A stretch of DNA of 9,586 bases from Verrucomicrobiales bacterium (GCA_005789375.1 SXXZ01000184.1:1-9586); one strand, 5' to 3'; positions 1 to 6,463 are shown, numbered from the stretch's first letter. The notes: a model not told the origin generated them from the sequence alone. Numbers and translations are program-made.

Positions 1-132
1 AACCTGGACATGCATCGAGTTGGCATCCGCCTTGGAATAGACGGCCACCGTTTTGATGTTCATCTCGCGGCAGGCGCGGATGATGCGCATGGCGATTTCA
101 CCACGGTTGGCGATCAGGATCTTTTCAAACAT
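1..132 (-). CDS. accC: Biotin carboxylase, N-terminal fragment (runs off left edge)
   Basis: Biotin carboxylase subunit of acetyl-CoA carboxylase. It carboxylates the biotin carried on AccB using ATP and bicarbonate, the first step of cytosolic fatty-acid synthesis. Only the first 44 codons are inside the window. They begin [16 protein letters not shown] and continue with an IIRACRE helix and a TVAVYSKAD segment, the standard start of the biotin carboxylase N-terminal (Rossmann-like) domain. The ATG at 132 is fixed by this conserved N-terminus. No clear Shine-Dalgarno precedes it; a GGAAGG lies too far upstream, about 15-20 nt. It follows accB with a 95-bp gap that holds a perfect hairpin. 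Adjacent accB-accC is the usual bacterial order, so identity is secure despite the truncation. Confidence 0.95.
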   Translation of the reverse strand, partial: MFEKILIANRGEIAMRIIRACREMNIKTVAVYSKADANSMHVQV

Positions 133-157
133 GACAGGTACGGGAACCTTCCGGTGC

Positions 158-180
158 CAGACTCGACAACGTCGAGTCTG
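158..180. repeat. Perfect 10-bp inverted repeat between accB and accC
   Basis: CAGACTCGAC (158-167) and GTCGAGTCTG (171-180) are exact reverse complements around a 3-nt loop. The element lies 47 bp after the accB stop and 25 nt before the accC ATG. It has no T-tract on the minus-strand side, so it is not a classical terminator. It could be an mRNA-stabilising or processing hairpin, a translational control element for accC, or one copy of a dispersed palindromic repeat. No second copy is visible in this window. Confidence 0.7.
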
Positions 181-227
181 CCGGGAATTGGGAGTATCTC
201 AGAGCAGGCAGCAGGAGAGCCACCGAT

Positions 228-704
228 TCAAAGCGGGCGAATCTTGAACAGAACTTGGCCAAACTCAACCGGTTTGCCATTTTCTGCGACCATGGACGTG
301 ATGATGCCCCGGGCTTCGGCCTTGATCTCGTTCATGACCTTCATGGCTTCCAGGATGCAGACGACGGTGTCGGGTCCGACTTCGCTGCCGATCTCGACGT
401 AGGGTGCCGAGTCCGGGGAAGGGGTGTTGTAGAAGGTTCCGACCATCGGGCTCTTAATTTCCGATTCAGGACCGCTTGAACTGGAGCTGTGAGCGTGTGC
501 AGCCGGTACGGAGGCAGCCGACTGACGAGCCAATGCCGAATAGGCCGTCAACTCGGGGTCGTCCACCGGGCCTCCCAACATGGGGCCCGATCCGCCGATA
601 GGGCGCTTGAGCTTGATCTTGAAGTCTTTCTCCTCGAGTTCGAACTCCGAGAGCGAGTTCTTCTTCATCAGGTCGATGATCGATTTGATTTCTTTCAGGT
701 CCAC
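228..704 (-). CDS. accB: Biotin carboxyl carrier protein of acetyl-CoA carboxylase
   Basis: Carries the covalently bound biotin that shuttles CO2 between biotin carboxylase (AccC) and the carboxyltransferase in malonyl-CoA synthesis. The 158-residue product has the usual three parts. A charged helical N-terminus (MDLKEIKSIIDLMKK, about 1-34) is followed by a flexible Pro/Ala/Ser-rich linker (about 35-80) and a biotinyl domain (about 81-158). The biotinylation motif EAMKVMNEI is intact, with Lys122 as the modified residue. IKSPMVGTFYNTPSPD is the typical domain entry. The start is a GTG at 704, chosen because the family begins MDLKEIK; no Shine-Dalgarno is visible. Length is normal for the family. 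It lies upstream of accC and 203 bp downstream of aroQ, and may have its own promoter in that gap. Confidence 0.96.
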   Translation of the reverse strand: MDLKEIKSIIDLMKKNSLSEFELEEKDFKIKLKRPIGGSGPMLGGPVDDPELTAYSALARQSAASVPAAHAHSSSSSGPESEIKSPMVGTFYNTPSPDSAPYVEIGSEVGPDTVVCILEAMKVMNEIKAEARGIITSMVAENGKPVEFGQVLFKIRPL

Positions 705-829
705 GGTGCTTTTTGGGTTGGAGCCGTTCCAAGGGATTGGGCGGAACTCCTCAAGATGATCTTACTTGCCGAACCGAAACTGCTCCGGAGGAACCTCCGT
801 GAGTGACAGTTGCGTGTCGCATTGGAGGC

Positions 830-859
830 AACCTAGGGAGATTTGGCTTCCTAGGTCAA
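830..859 (-). promoter_or_regulatory. Possible promoter with internal dyad upstream of accB
   Basis: Reading the minus strand, TTGACC (859-854, 5 of 6 to the -35 consensus) is followed after 18 nt by TAGGTT (835-830, which keeps T1, A2 and T6 of the -10 consensus). An inverted repeat, ACCTAGG (831-837) and CCTAGGT (850-856), occupies the spacer and extends inward by three more pairs (one G-U) to a 10-bp stem with a 6-nt loop. The arrangement would suit an operator or a leader hairpin. It would give a leader of about 120 nt before accB. This is motif matching only; the -10 is weak. Confidence 0.33.
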
Positions 860-907
860 GACTCACTTCTGGTTCGTTTTTGCGTCAACTTGAGTAAAAA
901 TCAAGGT

Positions 908-1345
908 TTACGCCAGGTTGTTAACATTAACGGCCGCTTCCAGAGCCAGAATATAGGACAAAGCACCAAATCCGCTAATTTGCCCGCGGCAAACCGGGGC
1001 GATCATCGAATGGTGCCGGAAGGACTCTCGGGCGTGGATGTTGGAGAGGTGCAACTCGATGACCGGCAACTCAACGGCAGCGATGGCGTCGCGCAGGGCG
1101 ATGCTGGTGTGCGTGTAGGCAGCGGCATTCAGTGCGATGGCGTGTACAGCCCCCTTGGCTTGCTGGATCCAGGTGACCAATTGCCCCTCATCATTGGACT
1201 GGCGGAACTCCACCGAGACTCCGAGGGCCTGGGCCCGCACCTGAACGGAGGCTTCGATGCTGGCCAAGGTGTCCCGGCCGTAGATCTCCGGTTGGCGGGT
1301 TCCGAGCAAATTCAGGTTAGGACCATTGAGGAAGAGGATCTTCAT
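908..1345 (-). CDS. aroQ: 3-Dehydroquinate dehydratase, type II
   Basis: Dehydrates 3-dehydroquinate to 3-dehydroshikimate, the third step of the shikimate pathway, in the cytoplasm. Type II enzymes are small flavodoxin-like dodecamers, and 145 residues is the normal size. The signature LNGPNLNLLGTRQPEIYG lies at about 6-23, with the catalytic Arg17 and Tyr22. The active-site Asn73 is in NAAAYTHTS, where the usual NPGAYTHTS has Ala in place of Pro-Gly. The catalytic His99 is in the ELHLSNIHARESFR segment, and Arg110 is kept. I chose the ATG at 1345; a GTG lies immediately before it at 1348 and would add one residue. It follows ubiE by 83 bp and precedes accB by 203 bp. Proximity of aroQ to accBC is also seen in Bacillus, where efp lies between; here efp is absent. 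Confidence 0.95.
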   Translation of the reverse strand: MKILFLNGPNLNLLGTRQPEIYGRDTLASIEASVQVRAQALGVSVEFRQSNDEGQLVTWIQQAKGAVHAIALNAAAYTHTSIALRDAIAAVELPVIELHLSNIHARESFRHHSMIAPVCRGQISGFGALSYILALEAAVNVNNLA

Positions 1346-1428
1346 CACGCTTGAGTAATAGGCTAAGGATCTTTGGTTGAATCGCCAGACGGGAATTTAC
1401 CCCACCCACTCAGGACTCCAATTGCTGG

Positions 1429-2157
1429 TCACCGGCGTTGACCGACGTTGAGAGTCATTGTGCCTCCCAGGAAGCACTGGATGCGGGTCTCGATATATCC
1501 AAGTTCTCGCAAGGCGGCGTCTACCCCGTGCTGAGCGGGGTAGGCTTTCAAGGAATCGAGAATGTAGCCGTGAGTGTCGCCGTCGCCGCAGAAAATACGC
1601 CCAAACAGAGGGCAAATTCGCTCGAGATACTGGAAATAAACCCATCGCCATGGCAGGAAGTCGGGTTTTCCGAAATCTAGGACGAGCAAGCGCCCGCCCG
1701 GTTTGAGCACCCGGGTCAATTCTCGCAGTCCCCGCTGGAAGTCGGCGAGGTTGCGCAGGCCATAGCTGATGGTCACCACGTCGAAAGACCGGTCGGCAAA
1801 GGGAAGTTGGAGGGCGTCTCCCTGTTGGAAACAAACCGTGCCTGAACCGGCAGGCAGTGGATCCTGGGCCGCCCGTTCTGCCGCGACCGCGAGCATGGGG
1901 TGGCTGAAATCGAAGCCGATGGCGTCGGCTCCGGTTCGGGCCAATCGGAAGGTGACATCGCCGGTCCCGCAGCAGACGTCTAACGCGTGTTTTCCGGGTT
2001 GGAGGCCCGCCTCAGTGACCATTTGTTGCTTCCAAAGCCGGTGCATTCCGAAGCTTTGGAGATCGTTGATCACATCATATCGAGGAGCGATGGTGGCAAA
2101 CAGATCCCCCACTTTGGGGGCTCGATCTGTGCCGGGGACGAAGAACTTGCTGGCCAT
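1429..2157 (-). CDS. ubiE: Demethylmenaquinone (ubiquinone/menaquinone) C-methyltransferase
   Basis: SAM-dependent methyltransferase that C-methylates demethylmenaquinone (and, in ubiquinone makers, a benzoquinol intermediate). If the host is Verrucomicrobiota-like it would act in menaquinone synthesis, so menG is an equally good name. The 242 residues are normal length. They contain the N-terminal KVGDLFATIAPRYD motif (about 15-28), SAM motif I ALDVCCGTGDV (58-68), the acidic GFDFS strand end (81-85) and QQGDALQLPF (111-120). Further on come the family signature YGLRN (132-136) and RVLKPGGRLLVLDFGKP (149-165). The C-terminus ends in a GGT-x-TLNVG strand typical of UbiE. The ATG at 2157 lies 22 bp after the stop of the upstream coiled-coil gene, suggesting co-transcription. 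The upstream 17 nt are pyrimidine-rich with no Shine-Dalgarno. Confidence 0.94.
   Translation of the reverse strand: MASKFFVPGTDRAPKVGDLFATIAPRYDVINDLQSFGMHRLWKQQMVTEAGLQPGKHALDVCCGTGDVTFRLARTGADAIGFDFSHPMLAVAAERAAQDPLPAGSGTVCFQQGDALQLPFADRSFDVVTISYGLRNLADFQRGLRELTRVLKPGGRLLVLDFGKPDFLPWRWVYFQYLERICPLFGRIFCGDGDTHGYILDSLKAYPAQHGVDAALRELGYIETRIQCFLGGTMTLNVGQRR
2100..2130 (-). other. Inverted repeat inside the ubiE 5' coding region
   Basis: On the minus strand ACAGAT, a CGAG bulge, CCCCCA, an AAG loop, TGGGGG and ATCTGT make a 12-bp stem with one 4-nt bulge. It falls in codons about 10-20 of ubiE, so the base pattern is also constrained by the conserved KVGDLF motif. It could be coincidental; a structure so near the start codon could also dampen initiation. 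Confidence 0.4.
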
Positions 2158-2179
2158 AAGAGCTTGGGAGGGAGTCGGT

Positions 2180-3883
2180 TCAACGGCGCCGGCGATGAAA
2201 CTCTTCGACTTGTTCTCGGGCCGTAACGGCCCGCCATGTGGCTCCGGTGGACAGCCGGCGCTGGGTGGTTTGAGTGAGTTTTTGAAGGCGCTGCTGAAGC
2301 GCGTCGCGCTCTTCTTCGAGTTTTCGAACCCGCGTCTCCATCTTGGCTAAAGCCTTGGAGGTGTCTTTGGCTACAACGGGTGTCTCCGGTGCTGGACCGG
2401 CCTTGAGGGCGAGGGTGAGGCGTTTTTCGAGGGCCGCCTTTTCACGGTCCAGTCGTTCGCGAAACTCGCGTTCCGTGGATAAGGCCGTTCGGAGTTCCGC
2501 CTCTCGGGAGGCTCCCTCCTTGAGTGATGCTCGGATCTTCCAAACCTCGGATCGCAGGGTTGTCAGTTCGGTGCTGCGCACACTGGCGTTCACGGCCGCG
2601 GTATTGGTTGCAGCGTTGGTTGCGCTGGCCAGTTTACGTTCCGTGGCGGCGAGTTCTGCTCGGACGGCCTCGCGTTCGGCCTTTTCGGCGGCCAAGGCTG
2701 TTTCGAGGGTTTTCACCGCATCCGCACGCTGTTCGGCGCCTCGGGTGAGGTCGTTGATCTTGGTCTTGAGCGCCTGGTTGGACAGTTCTAGGTCGGTGCG
2801 GGTCTGTTTCTCCTTGGCCAGCGTGCCTGCGATTAATTCAGCTTTGGCCAGAGAGTGTTCCGCATTGGCCTTGGCTAGAGCTAGGGAGTTTTCCAGCTGT
2901 CGGATCTTGGACAGGCTTTCCTCGGAGGTGCGGGCTTGGAGTTCTGCCAGTTGTCGCTCCAGTCCTGTTTTCTCGGAGGTTAGGGTTGAGTTTCGTTTCT
3001 TGGACTCATCGAGGCTGATCTGGATTTGCGCGAGTTTGGCAGCAAGATCAGCGACCTGTTTTCCGCGTTCAGTATCCGATTTCAGTTCGGTAACCTGTTG
3101 TTTGAGCGTCGAGTTCTCTTTTTGAAGGGTTTGCAGCGGTCCGGCCTGAAGGCTCTTTAGTTTGGTTTCGATCTCCTGCTTTTGTTTTTCAATGCGCCCA
3201 GCAGCAACCTTCTGTTCTAGCAGGCTCTTGTTGGCCTCATCGAGGGCGGCTCGGGCCTCGTCGGCGACCACCTTGTCTACGAGGTTGCGGCGCTCGGTTT
3301 GTTGCTGTTCTAAGGAGGCTAAAAGAACCTTGTTGGTGGTCTGCAGGGCGGTGATCCGTTCGATGGCCGATTGGAATTCACGCGGATCTACCGGGGCAGG
3401 TTGGGCGGAGAGGGCTTCGCGCAGTTTGGCTTCGAGCAATTGCTTGTCGCCTGAGAGACGCTGGATTTCGAGGTTTAGCTGCTCGAATTGCGCCACAACT
3501 TCACCATTCGGAGCCAGGGCCACGGTGGGTGGCGTATTGGAGGCCACGGCCGCAGAAGTTGCCGGGTTGGCGGAGGGCTTATTGAATGCCTCAGGAGTTT
3601 TTTTAAGAGCCTCCAGGCGCTCGCCGACGTAGCGAATTCGATAGGCCACCACCCGTTCATTCCAAGTCGGATAATTTCGGCGGAGCACTTCCAAGCCCGA
3701 CTGGGCCTCGGTGAATGCTTCGCGGGCCGAGGACCATTGCCCAGTTTCTCGATGGGCCTCGGCCTGTTGGATCAGGTTGTAAATGCGGATGAACGCGTCA
3801 TCTGCGCCGTCGGCGCAGAGTGGTGCCGCGCCGATGCAGAGCCCCAAGAACAGGTGCGTAAGAAATCTCCGGAGACGGGTCAT
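2180..3883 (-). CDS. Secreted TPR-like / long coiled-coil protein of unknown function
   Basis: I do not recognise a named gene. The 567-residue product begins with a basic n-region and hydrophobic core (MTRLRRFLTHLFLGLCIG, cleavage probably near residues 22-27), so export is likely. Residues about 27-90 look like one helical TPR-type repeat (AEAHRETGQWSSAREAFTEA), then YPTWNERVVAYRIRYV. I associate this pattern with PVC-superphylum proteins. A Pro/Ala/Asn linker (about 97-128) leads into a heptad-rich coiled coil of more than 400 residues, rich in Glu, Lys, Leu and Ala and broken near an Ala/Asn/Thr stretch (ATNAATNTAA). The C-terminus is basic (HRRRR). I chose the ATG at 3883 because it starts at the signal peptide; an upstream TTG at 3916 would add 11 unlikely residues. 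It may be an envelope structural or scaffold protein. It sits 101 bp after the DUF1080 gene and 22 bp before ubiE. Confidence 0.85.
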   Translation of the reverse strand: MTRLRRFLTHLFLGLCIGAAPLCADGADDAFIRIYNLIQQAEAHRETGQWSSAREAFTEAQSGLEVLRRNYPTWNERVVAYRIRYVGERLEALKKTPEAFNKPSANPATSAAVASNTPPTVALAPNGEVVAQFEQLNLEIQRLSGDKQLLEAKLREALSAQPAPVDPREFQSAIERITALQTTNKVLLASLEQQQTERRNLVDKVVADEARAALDEANKSLLEQKVAAGRIEKQKQEIETKLKSLQAGPLQTLQKENSTLKQQVTELKSDTERGKQVADLAAKLAQIQISLDESKKRNSTLTSEKTGLERQLAELQARTSEESLSKIRQLENSLALAKANAEHSLAKAELIAGTLAKEKQTRTDLELSNQALKTKINDLTRGAEQRADAVKTLETALAAEKAEREAVRAELAATERKLASATNAATNTAAVNASVRSTELTTLRSEVWKIRASLKEGASREAELRTALSTEREFRERLDREKAALEKRLTLALKAGPAPETPVVAKDTSKALAKMETRVRKLEEERDALQQRLQKLTQTTQRRLSTGATWRAVTAREQVEEFHRRRR

Positions 3884-3984
3884 CTGGGGACAGGCTATCC
3901 CAGGATCCCGCGACAAGCCAGAGGGACAGGCTGGAAGCGGTTTGGGCGGGATGGTGGCAGGGCGTTGAGACCGGCCGAAGAAAG

Positions 3985-4686
3985 TTACTTTAGCTCACGG
4001 ATGCGGATGTTGCGAAATTCAGAGGCATCGCCGTGGTCTTGAAGCAGAATGGGAGTCGCAAAGCGGGTGCCCCACTTCGGTTCGTTTTTAAACTTGCTGG
4101 CGGCCTTGGCTGCTACGAGTTCGGGGGAACCGATCCGGTACTTGAGGACGCAATCGCCATTGAGCCAATGCTCAACGGAATCTCCGTGGACGAGGATGGC
4201 CGATTCATTGATTTGTCCGGCCGGCTTGACCCGGGGCGACTGGGCTGGCAGGGCATCGTAAAGCGCGGCGGTCTGGCGTTTCGGGCCGAGCTTGGCGTCG
4301 GGATGTGCTGCGTCATCGATGAGTTGGTACTCATGGCCGATGGCGGCCTTGCGGGCCTCGTCGATGAAGTACTTCACGCCGCTGTTGCCGCCCGTCGAGA
4401 TTTTCCACTCGAAGCGCAGTTCAAAGTCGGTAAAGAGCCGGTCGGTAATGAGGTCGCCACCGCCTCCTTTTGCGACATGGGTCAGCCAGCCGTCCTTCAC
4501 GATCCACCCATGCTCCGGGAAGGTGGCTTTGCCAAACCCGCGCCATCCTGAAGTAGACTTGCCGTCGAAGAGGGCGATCCACGGAATGGGTTTGCCGGCC
4601 CCCGCTTTCTTCGATGTGTCCGCACTCCAGGCCGGACAGCTGAGGGACAGACACAGCAGGAGAGCGACGATGGGACGTGGGTTCAT
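3985..4686 (-). CDS. Secreted DUF1080 / 3-keto-disaccharide hydrolase-domain protein
   Basis: A 233-residue protein with a signal peptide (MNPRPIVALLLCLSLSCPAWSA, cleavage after about residue 22). It has a single domain of the DUF1080 family (PF06439, 3-keto-disaccharide hydrolase; a concanavalin-like jelly-roll fold). Recognisable motifs in order are IALFDGKSTSGWRG (37-50), WIVKDGWLTH (61-70), DLITDRLFTDFELRFEWK (78-95), GGNSGVKYF (99-107), GHEYQLIDD (117-125), HWLNGDCVL (173-181) and the closing ILLQDHGDASEFRNIRIREL. Family members hydrolyse 3-keto-glycosides or bind carbohydrate, and they are strongly expanded in Verrucomicrobiota and Planctomycetota; the exact substrate cannot be read. 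The ATG at 4686 directly precedes the signal peptide. It follows ribF after a 148-bp gap that may hold its own promoter. Confidence 0.9.
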   Translation of the reverse strand: MNPRPIVALLLCLSLSCPAWSADTSKKAGAGKPIPWIALFDGKSTSGWRGFGKATFPEHGWIVKDGWLTHVAKGGGGDLITDRLFTDFELRFEWKISTGGNSGVKYFIDEARKAAIGHEYQLIDDAAHPDAKLGPKRQTAALYDALPAQSPRVKPAGQINESAILVHGDSVEHWLNGDCVLKYRIGSPELVAAKAASKFKNEPKWGTRFATPILLQDHGDASEFRNIRIRELK

Positions 4687-4776
4687 TCGGAAGACGCTGA
4701 ACCGGCTCCGACTCCCGATGCAATACCGGAAAGAATCCAGTGGGCCTGCTTCGATAAAACGGACAGAGAAAAGGAG

Positions 4777-4805
4777 ATTATTGGTGAGTTGTTTTTGAGT
4801 TCGAA
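4777..4805 (-). promoter_or_regulatory. Weak promoter candidate upstream of the DUF1080 gene
   Basis: In the 148-bp gap after ribF, the minus strand shows TTCGAA (4805-4800), a 17-nt spacer and AATAAT (4782-4777, 5 of 6 to TATAAT). The -35 is poor (3 of 6) but lies inside a perfect 10-bp palindrome AGTTCGAACT (4798-4807), which could be a regulator site. A small GGTGA/TCACC hairpin (4813-4826) precedes it, without a T-tract. The pattern match is weak. Confidence 0.22.
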
Positions 4806-4834
4806 CTGAGCGGGTGAAAGGTCACCTTCCGGGT

Positions 4835-5761
4835 TCAGAATAGGGCTTTTTGGGCTGCGACGATGTCCTTGGCAATCTGAGCCTTCAGTGCGTCGAGGTG
4901 AGCGAACCGACGTTCTGGACGCAGGAAGCTCACCAGTTCCACAGTCAAATCCTGGTCATACAAATCACCGTGATACCCGATGAGGTGGCTCTCGAAGCGA
5001 AGCTGTGGCTGCGAGGACTGGAGTGTGGGGCGCAGTCCTAGGTTGACCGCGGCCGGGAATTCGCCACCGGCGTGGCGGGCTCGAGCGGCGTAGACCCCAA
5101 AGGGAGGGAGTTCGAGTCCTGTCACGTCGATGTTGGCCGTGGGGAATCCGAGGGACTGACCGAGTTGGTCGCCGCGGACGACGGGGCCTGCGAGGCTGTA
5201 AGGACGCCCCAGAAGCTCGGCCACCAGACTGAGCTTTCCATCTCGCAGGGCGCTGCGGACGCGGGTGCTGCTCACGATTTCGGATCCGATATGGATGGGA
5301 GCCATGGCATTCACCGAGAATCCCAGTTCTCGGCCTAGCAGGCGCAAGAGCGCAACATTCCCGCTGCGGCCCTGACCAAAGTGGAAGCCCTGACCCACGG
5401 TAAAGCTCCGGAGTCCGCCGAAACCGCTCACCAATTCGCGCACGAATTCTTCACCGCTCTTCTGGCTCATGGCTGCGTCAAAGCGGAGTGCCAGTACTGC
5501 GTCAGCCCCCTGCGCTTCGAGGGAAGCGAGACGCTGGGCCAACGACTGCAGGAGTCGGGGGGCTTTTTCGGGCCGGACAACAGCCAGGGGATGGGGATCG
5601 AAGGTGGCCACCACGGTCGCCGCGCCGCGGGCCCGAGCCTCGATCTTTGCTTGTCGGACCACGTGTTGATGTCCGAGGTGGACACCATCGAAGAGACCCA
5701 GGGCCAAGCAGACTCCGTGCGGGCCGAAGGGCTGAGGGGCGATCAGGATGGGCACGGACAT
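4835..5761 (-). CDS. ribF: Bifunctional riboflavin kinase / FAD synthetase
   Basis: Converts riboflavin to FMN and FMN to FAD in the cytoplasm. The 308 residues match the usual length. The N-terminal adenylyltransferase domain shows LGLFDGVHLGHQHV (21-34), with His28 and His31 of the nucleotide-binding motif, TFDPHPLAVVRP (53-64) and the SSTRVR motif (164-169). The C-terminal kinase domain shows GRPYSLAGPVVRGDQLG (185-201), LGFPTANI (204-211), NLGLRPT (240-246), Glu257 in the FESHL strand, and FLRPERRF (279-286). Two positions differ from what I expect: GQGFHFG (123-129) where VGxDFxFG is common, and GQSLGFPTAN where GRxLGFPTAN is usual. The ATG at 5761 overlaps the stop of the upstream cupredoxin gene (TGATG), implying translational coupling. 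An upstream in-frame extension to 5842 lies inside that gene and is rejected. Confidence 0.93.
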   Translation of the reverse strand: MSVPILIAPQPFGPHGVCLALGLFDGVHLGHQHVVRQAKIEARARGAATVVATFDPHPLAVVRPEKAPRLLQSLAQRLASLEAQGADAVLALRFDAAMSQKSGEEFVRELVSGFGGLRSFTVGQGFHFGQGRSGNVALLRLLGRELGFSVNAMAPIHIGSEIVSSTRVRSALRDGKLSLVAELLGRPYSLAGPVVRGDQLGQSLGFPTANIDVTGLELPPFGVYAARARHAGGEFPAAVNLGLRPTLQSSQPQLRFESHLIGYHGDLYDQDLTVELVSFLRPERRFAHLDALKAQIAKDIVAAQKALF

Positions 5762-6351
5762 CAGCGGGCCACGTAGGGGGCCTTGGTTCCAAACTGCAAA
5801 CTGGGGGCGGCCGCCGTGGTGCTGACATCGAAGGCTATCCAATGGCCATTAGCGGAATGGGAGGGAAATCCGCAGGCGATGGCAAATTCACCCGCCTCGT
5901 CCGCCACAAACTGGAAGGCCACGCCTCCTTTGCCGGTGGTGCCGCGCACGGGGTAGGGCGTTGAGGCGCCCTTGAAGGCCGGTTCGCCCATCTGGAGTTT
6001 CTTCACCATGGGCTTCTCTACCACGATGGCGCTGTGGGGTACTGGGCTGTTGTTGGTGAAATTCACCGACACGGTCCACCCCTGAGGGATGGTGTAGCGG
6101 GCGCCCCCCTTGGCGAATCCATTAAAATTCATGCCGTAGTTCACCGGATTGTAGGCCGAGACGACCACTAAGCGGGCGGTCTTGGGAGTGTTAGGGTCCA
6201 CCGAAAGGAACATCGATTCCTGAGGTTCGGCTGCTTTGGAGTCGCCGCTGGGCGTGCCGTGGTCATGGCCGGTGGGAGCAGTGGGTGCATCGGCGGCCTG
6301 AAGCATCGGATTCAGGGCGAGGGCACAGACTAGGGCGATTATCCGGAACAT
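5761..6351 (-). CDS. Sulfocyanin-like blue-copper protein, exported
   Basis: A 196-residue protein with a signal peptide (MFRIIALVCALALNPMLQAA, about 1-20), a short His-bearing segment (GHDHG, 28-32) and a cupredoxin domain (about 58-177). It resembles sulfocyanin/SoxE (PF06525): YGMNFNGFAKG (72-82), YTIPQGWTVSVNFTN (86-100), then SPVPHSAIVV with the first copper His106. The second loop CGFPSHSANGHW supplies Cys160 and His165. In sulfocyanins the axial Met sits five residues after that His (GMW); here the residue is His170 (codon CAT at 5844-5842). Such proteins carry single electrons outside the cytoplasmic membrane. The ATG at 6351 begins 33 bp after the T-tract of the upstream terminator, and the stop overlaps the ribF start. 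The family call is by motif recognition; general cupredoxin function is safer than the exact subfamily. Confidence 0.8.
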   Translation of the reverse strand: MFRIIALVCALALNPMLQAADAPTAPTGHDHGTPSGDSKAAEPQESMFLSVDPNTPKTARLVVVSAYNPVNYGMNFNGFAKGGARYTIPQGWTVSVNFTNNSPVPHSAIVVEKPMVKKLQMGEPAFKGASTPYPVRGTTGKGGVAFQFVADEAGEFAIACGFPSHSANGHWIAFDVSTTAAAPSLQFGTKAPYVAR

Positions 6352-6384
6352 GGCGTTTAAGTTGGTTGACGGCGATAAGATCTC

Positions 6385-6424
6385 AAAAAAGGCCCGGGGG
6401 CAAAGCCTGAGCTTTGCCCCCGGG
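6385..6424 (-). terminator. Rho-independent terminator after the PQQ dehydrogenase gene
   Basis: CCCGGGGGCAAAGC (6393-6406) and GCTTTGCCCCCGGG (6411-6424) form a perfect 14-bp stem with a 4-nt loop. On the minus strand the stem is followed by CC and then six T (6390-6385). It begins 39 bp after the dehydrogenase stop codon. This is a strong intrinsic terminator in the direction of all genes here. It leaves only 33 bp before the next start codon. Confidence 0.93.
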
Positions 6425-6463
6425 TGACGGTTTTAAATAGAACAACGAGCGAGTGACGATTCC

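Noticed and set aside
803..1354. 183-codon plus-strand open frame
   Set aside because: It is antisense to aroQ, whose catalytic motifs are unambiguous.
1521..1543. CTACCCCG/CGGGGTAG inverted repeat as a terminator
   Set aside because: It lies within the ubiE coding region (conserved C-terminal part) and has no T-tract on the minus-strand side.
2218..2232. GGGCCG-TAA-CGGCCC palindrome as a terminator for the coiled-coil gene
   Set aside because: It is inside the coding sequence before the stop and lacks a T-tract; 6-bp GC palindromes are common at this base composition.
2343..3125. 260-codon plus-strand open frame
   Set aside because: It is an Arg/Ser/Ala-rich antisense shadow of the coiled-coil gene, with no family motif.
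5762..5842. Longer ribF start at 5842
   Set aside because: The extra 27 codons lie inside the cupredoxin gene and do not match RibF N-termini; the ATG at 5761 gives the family length.
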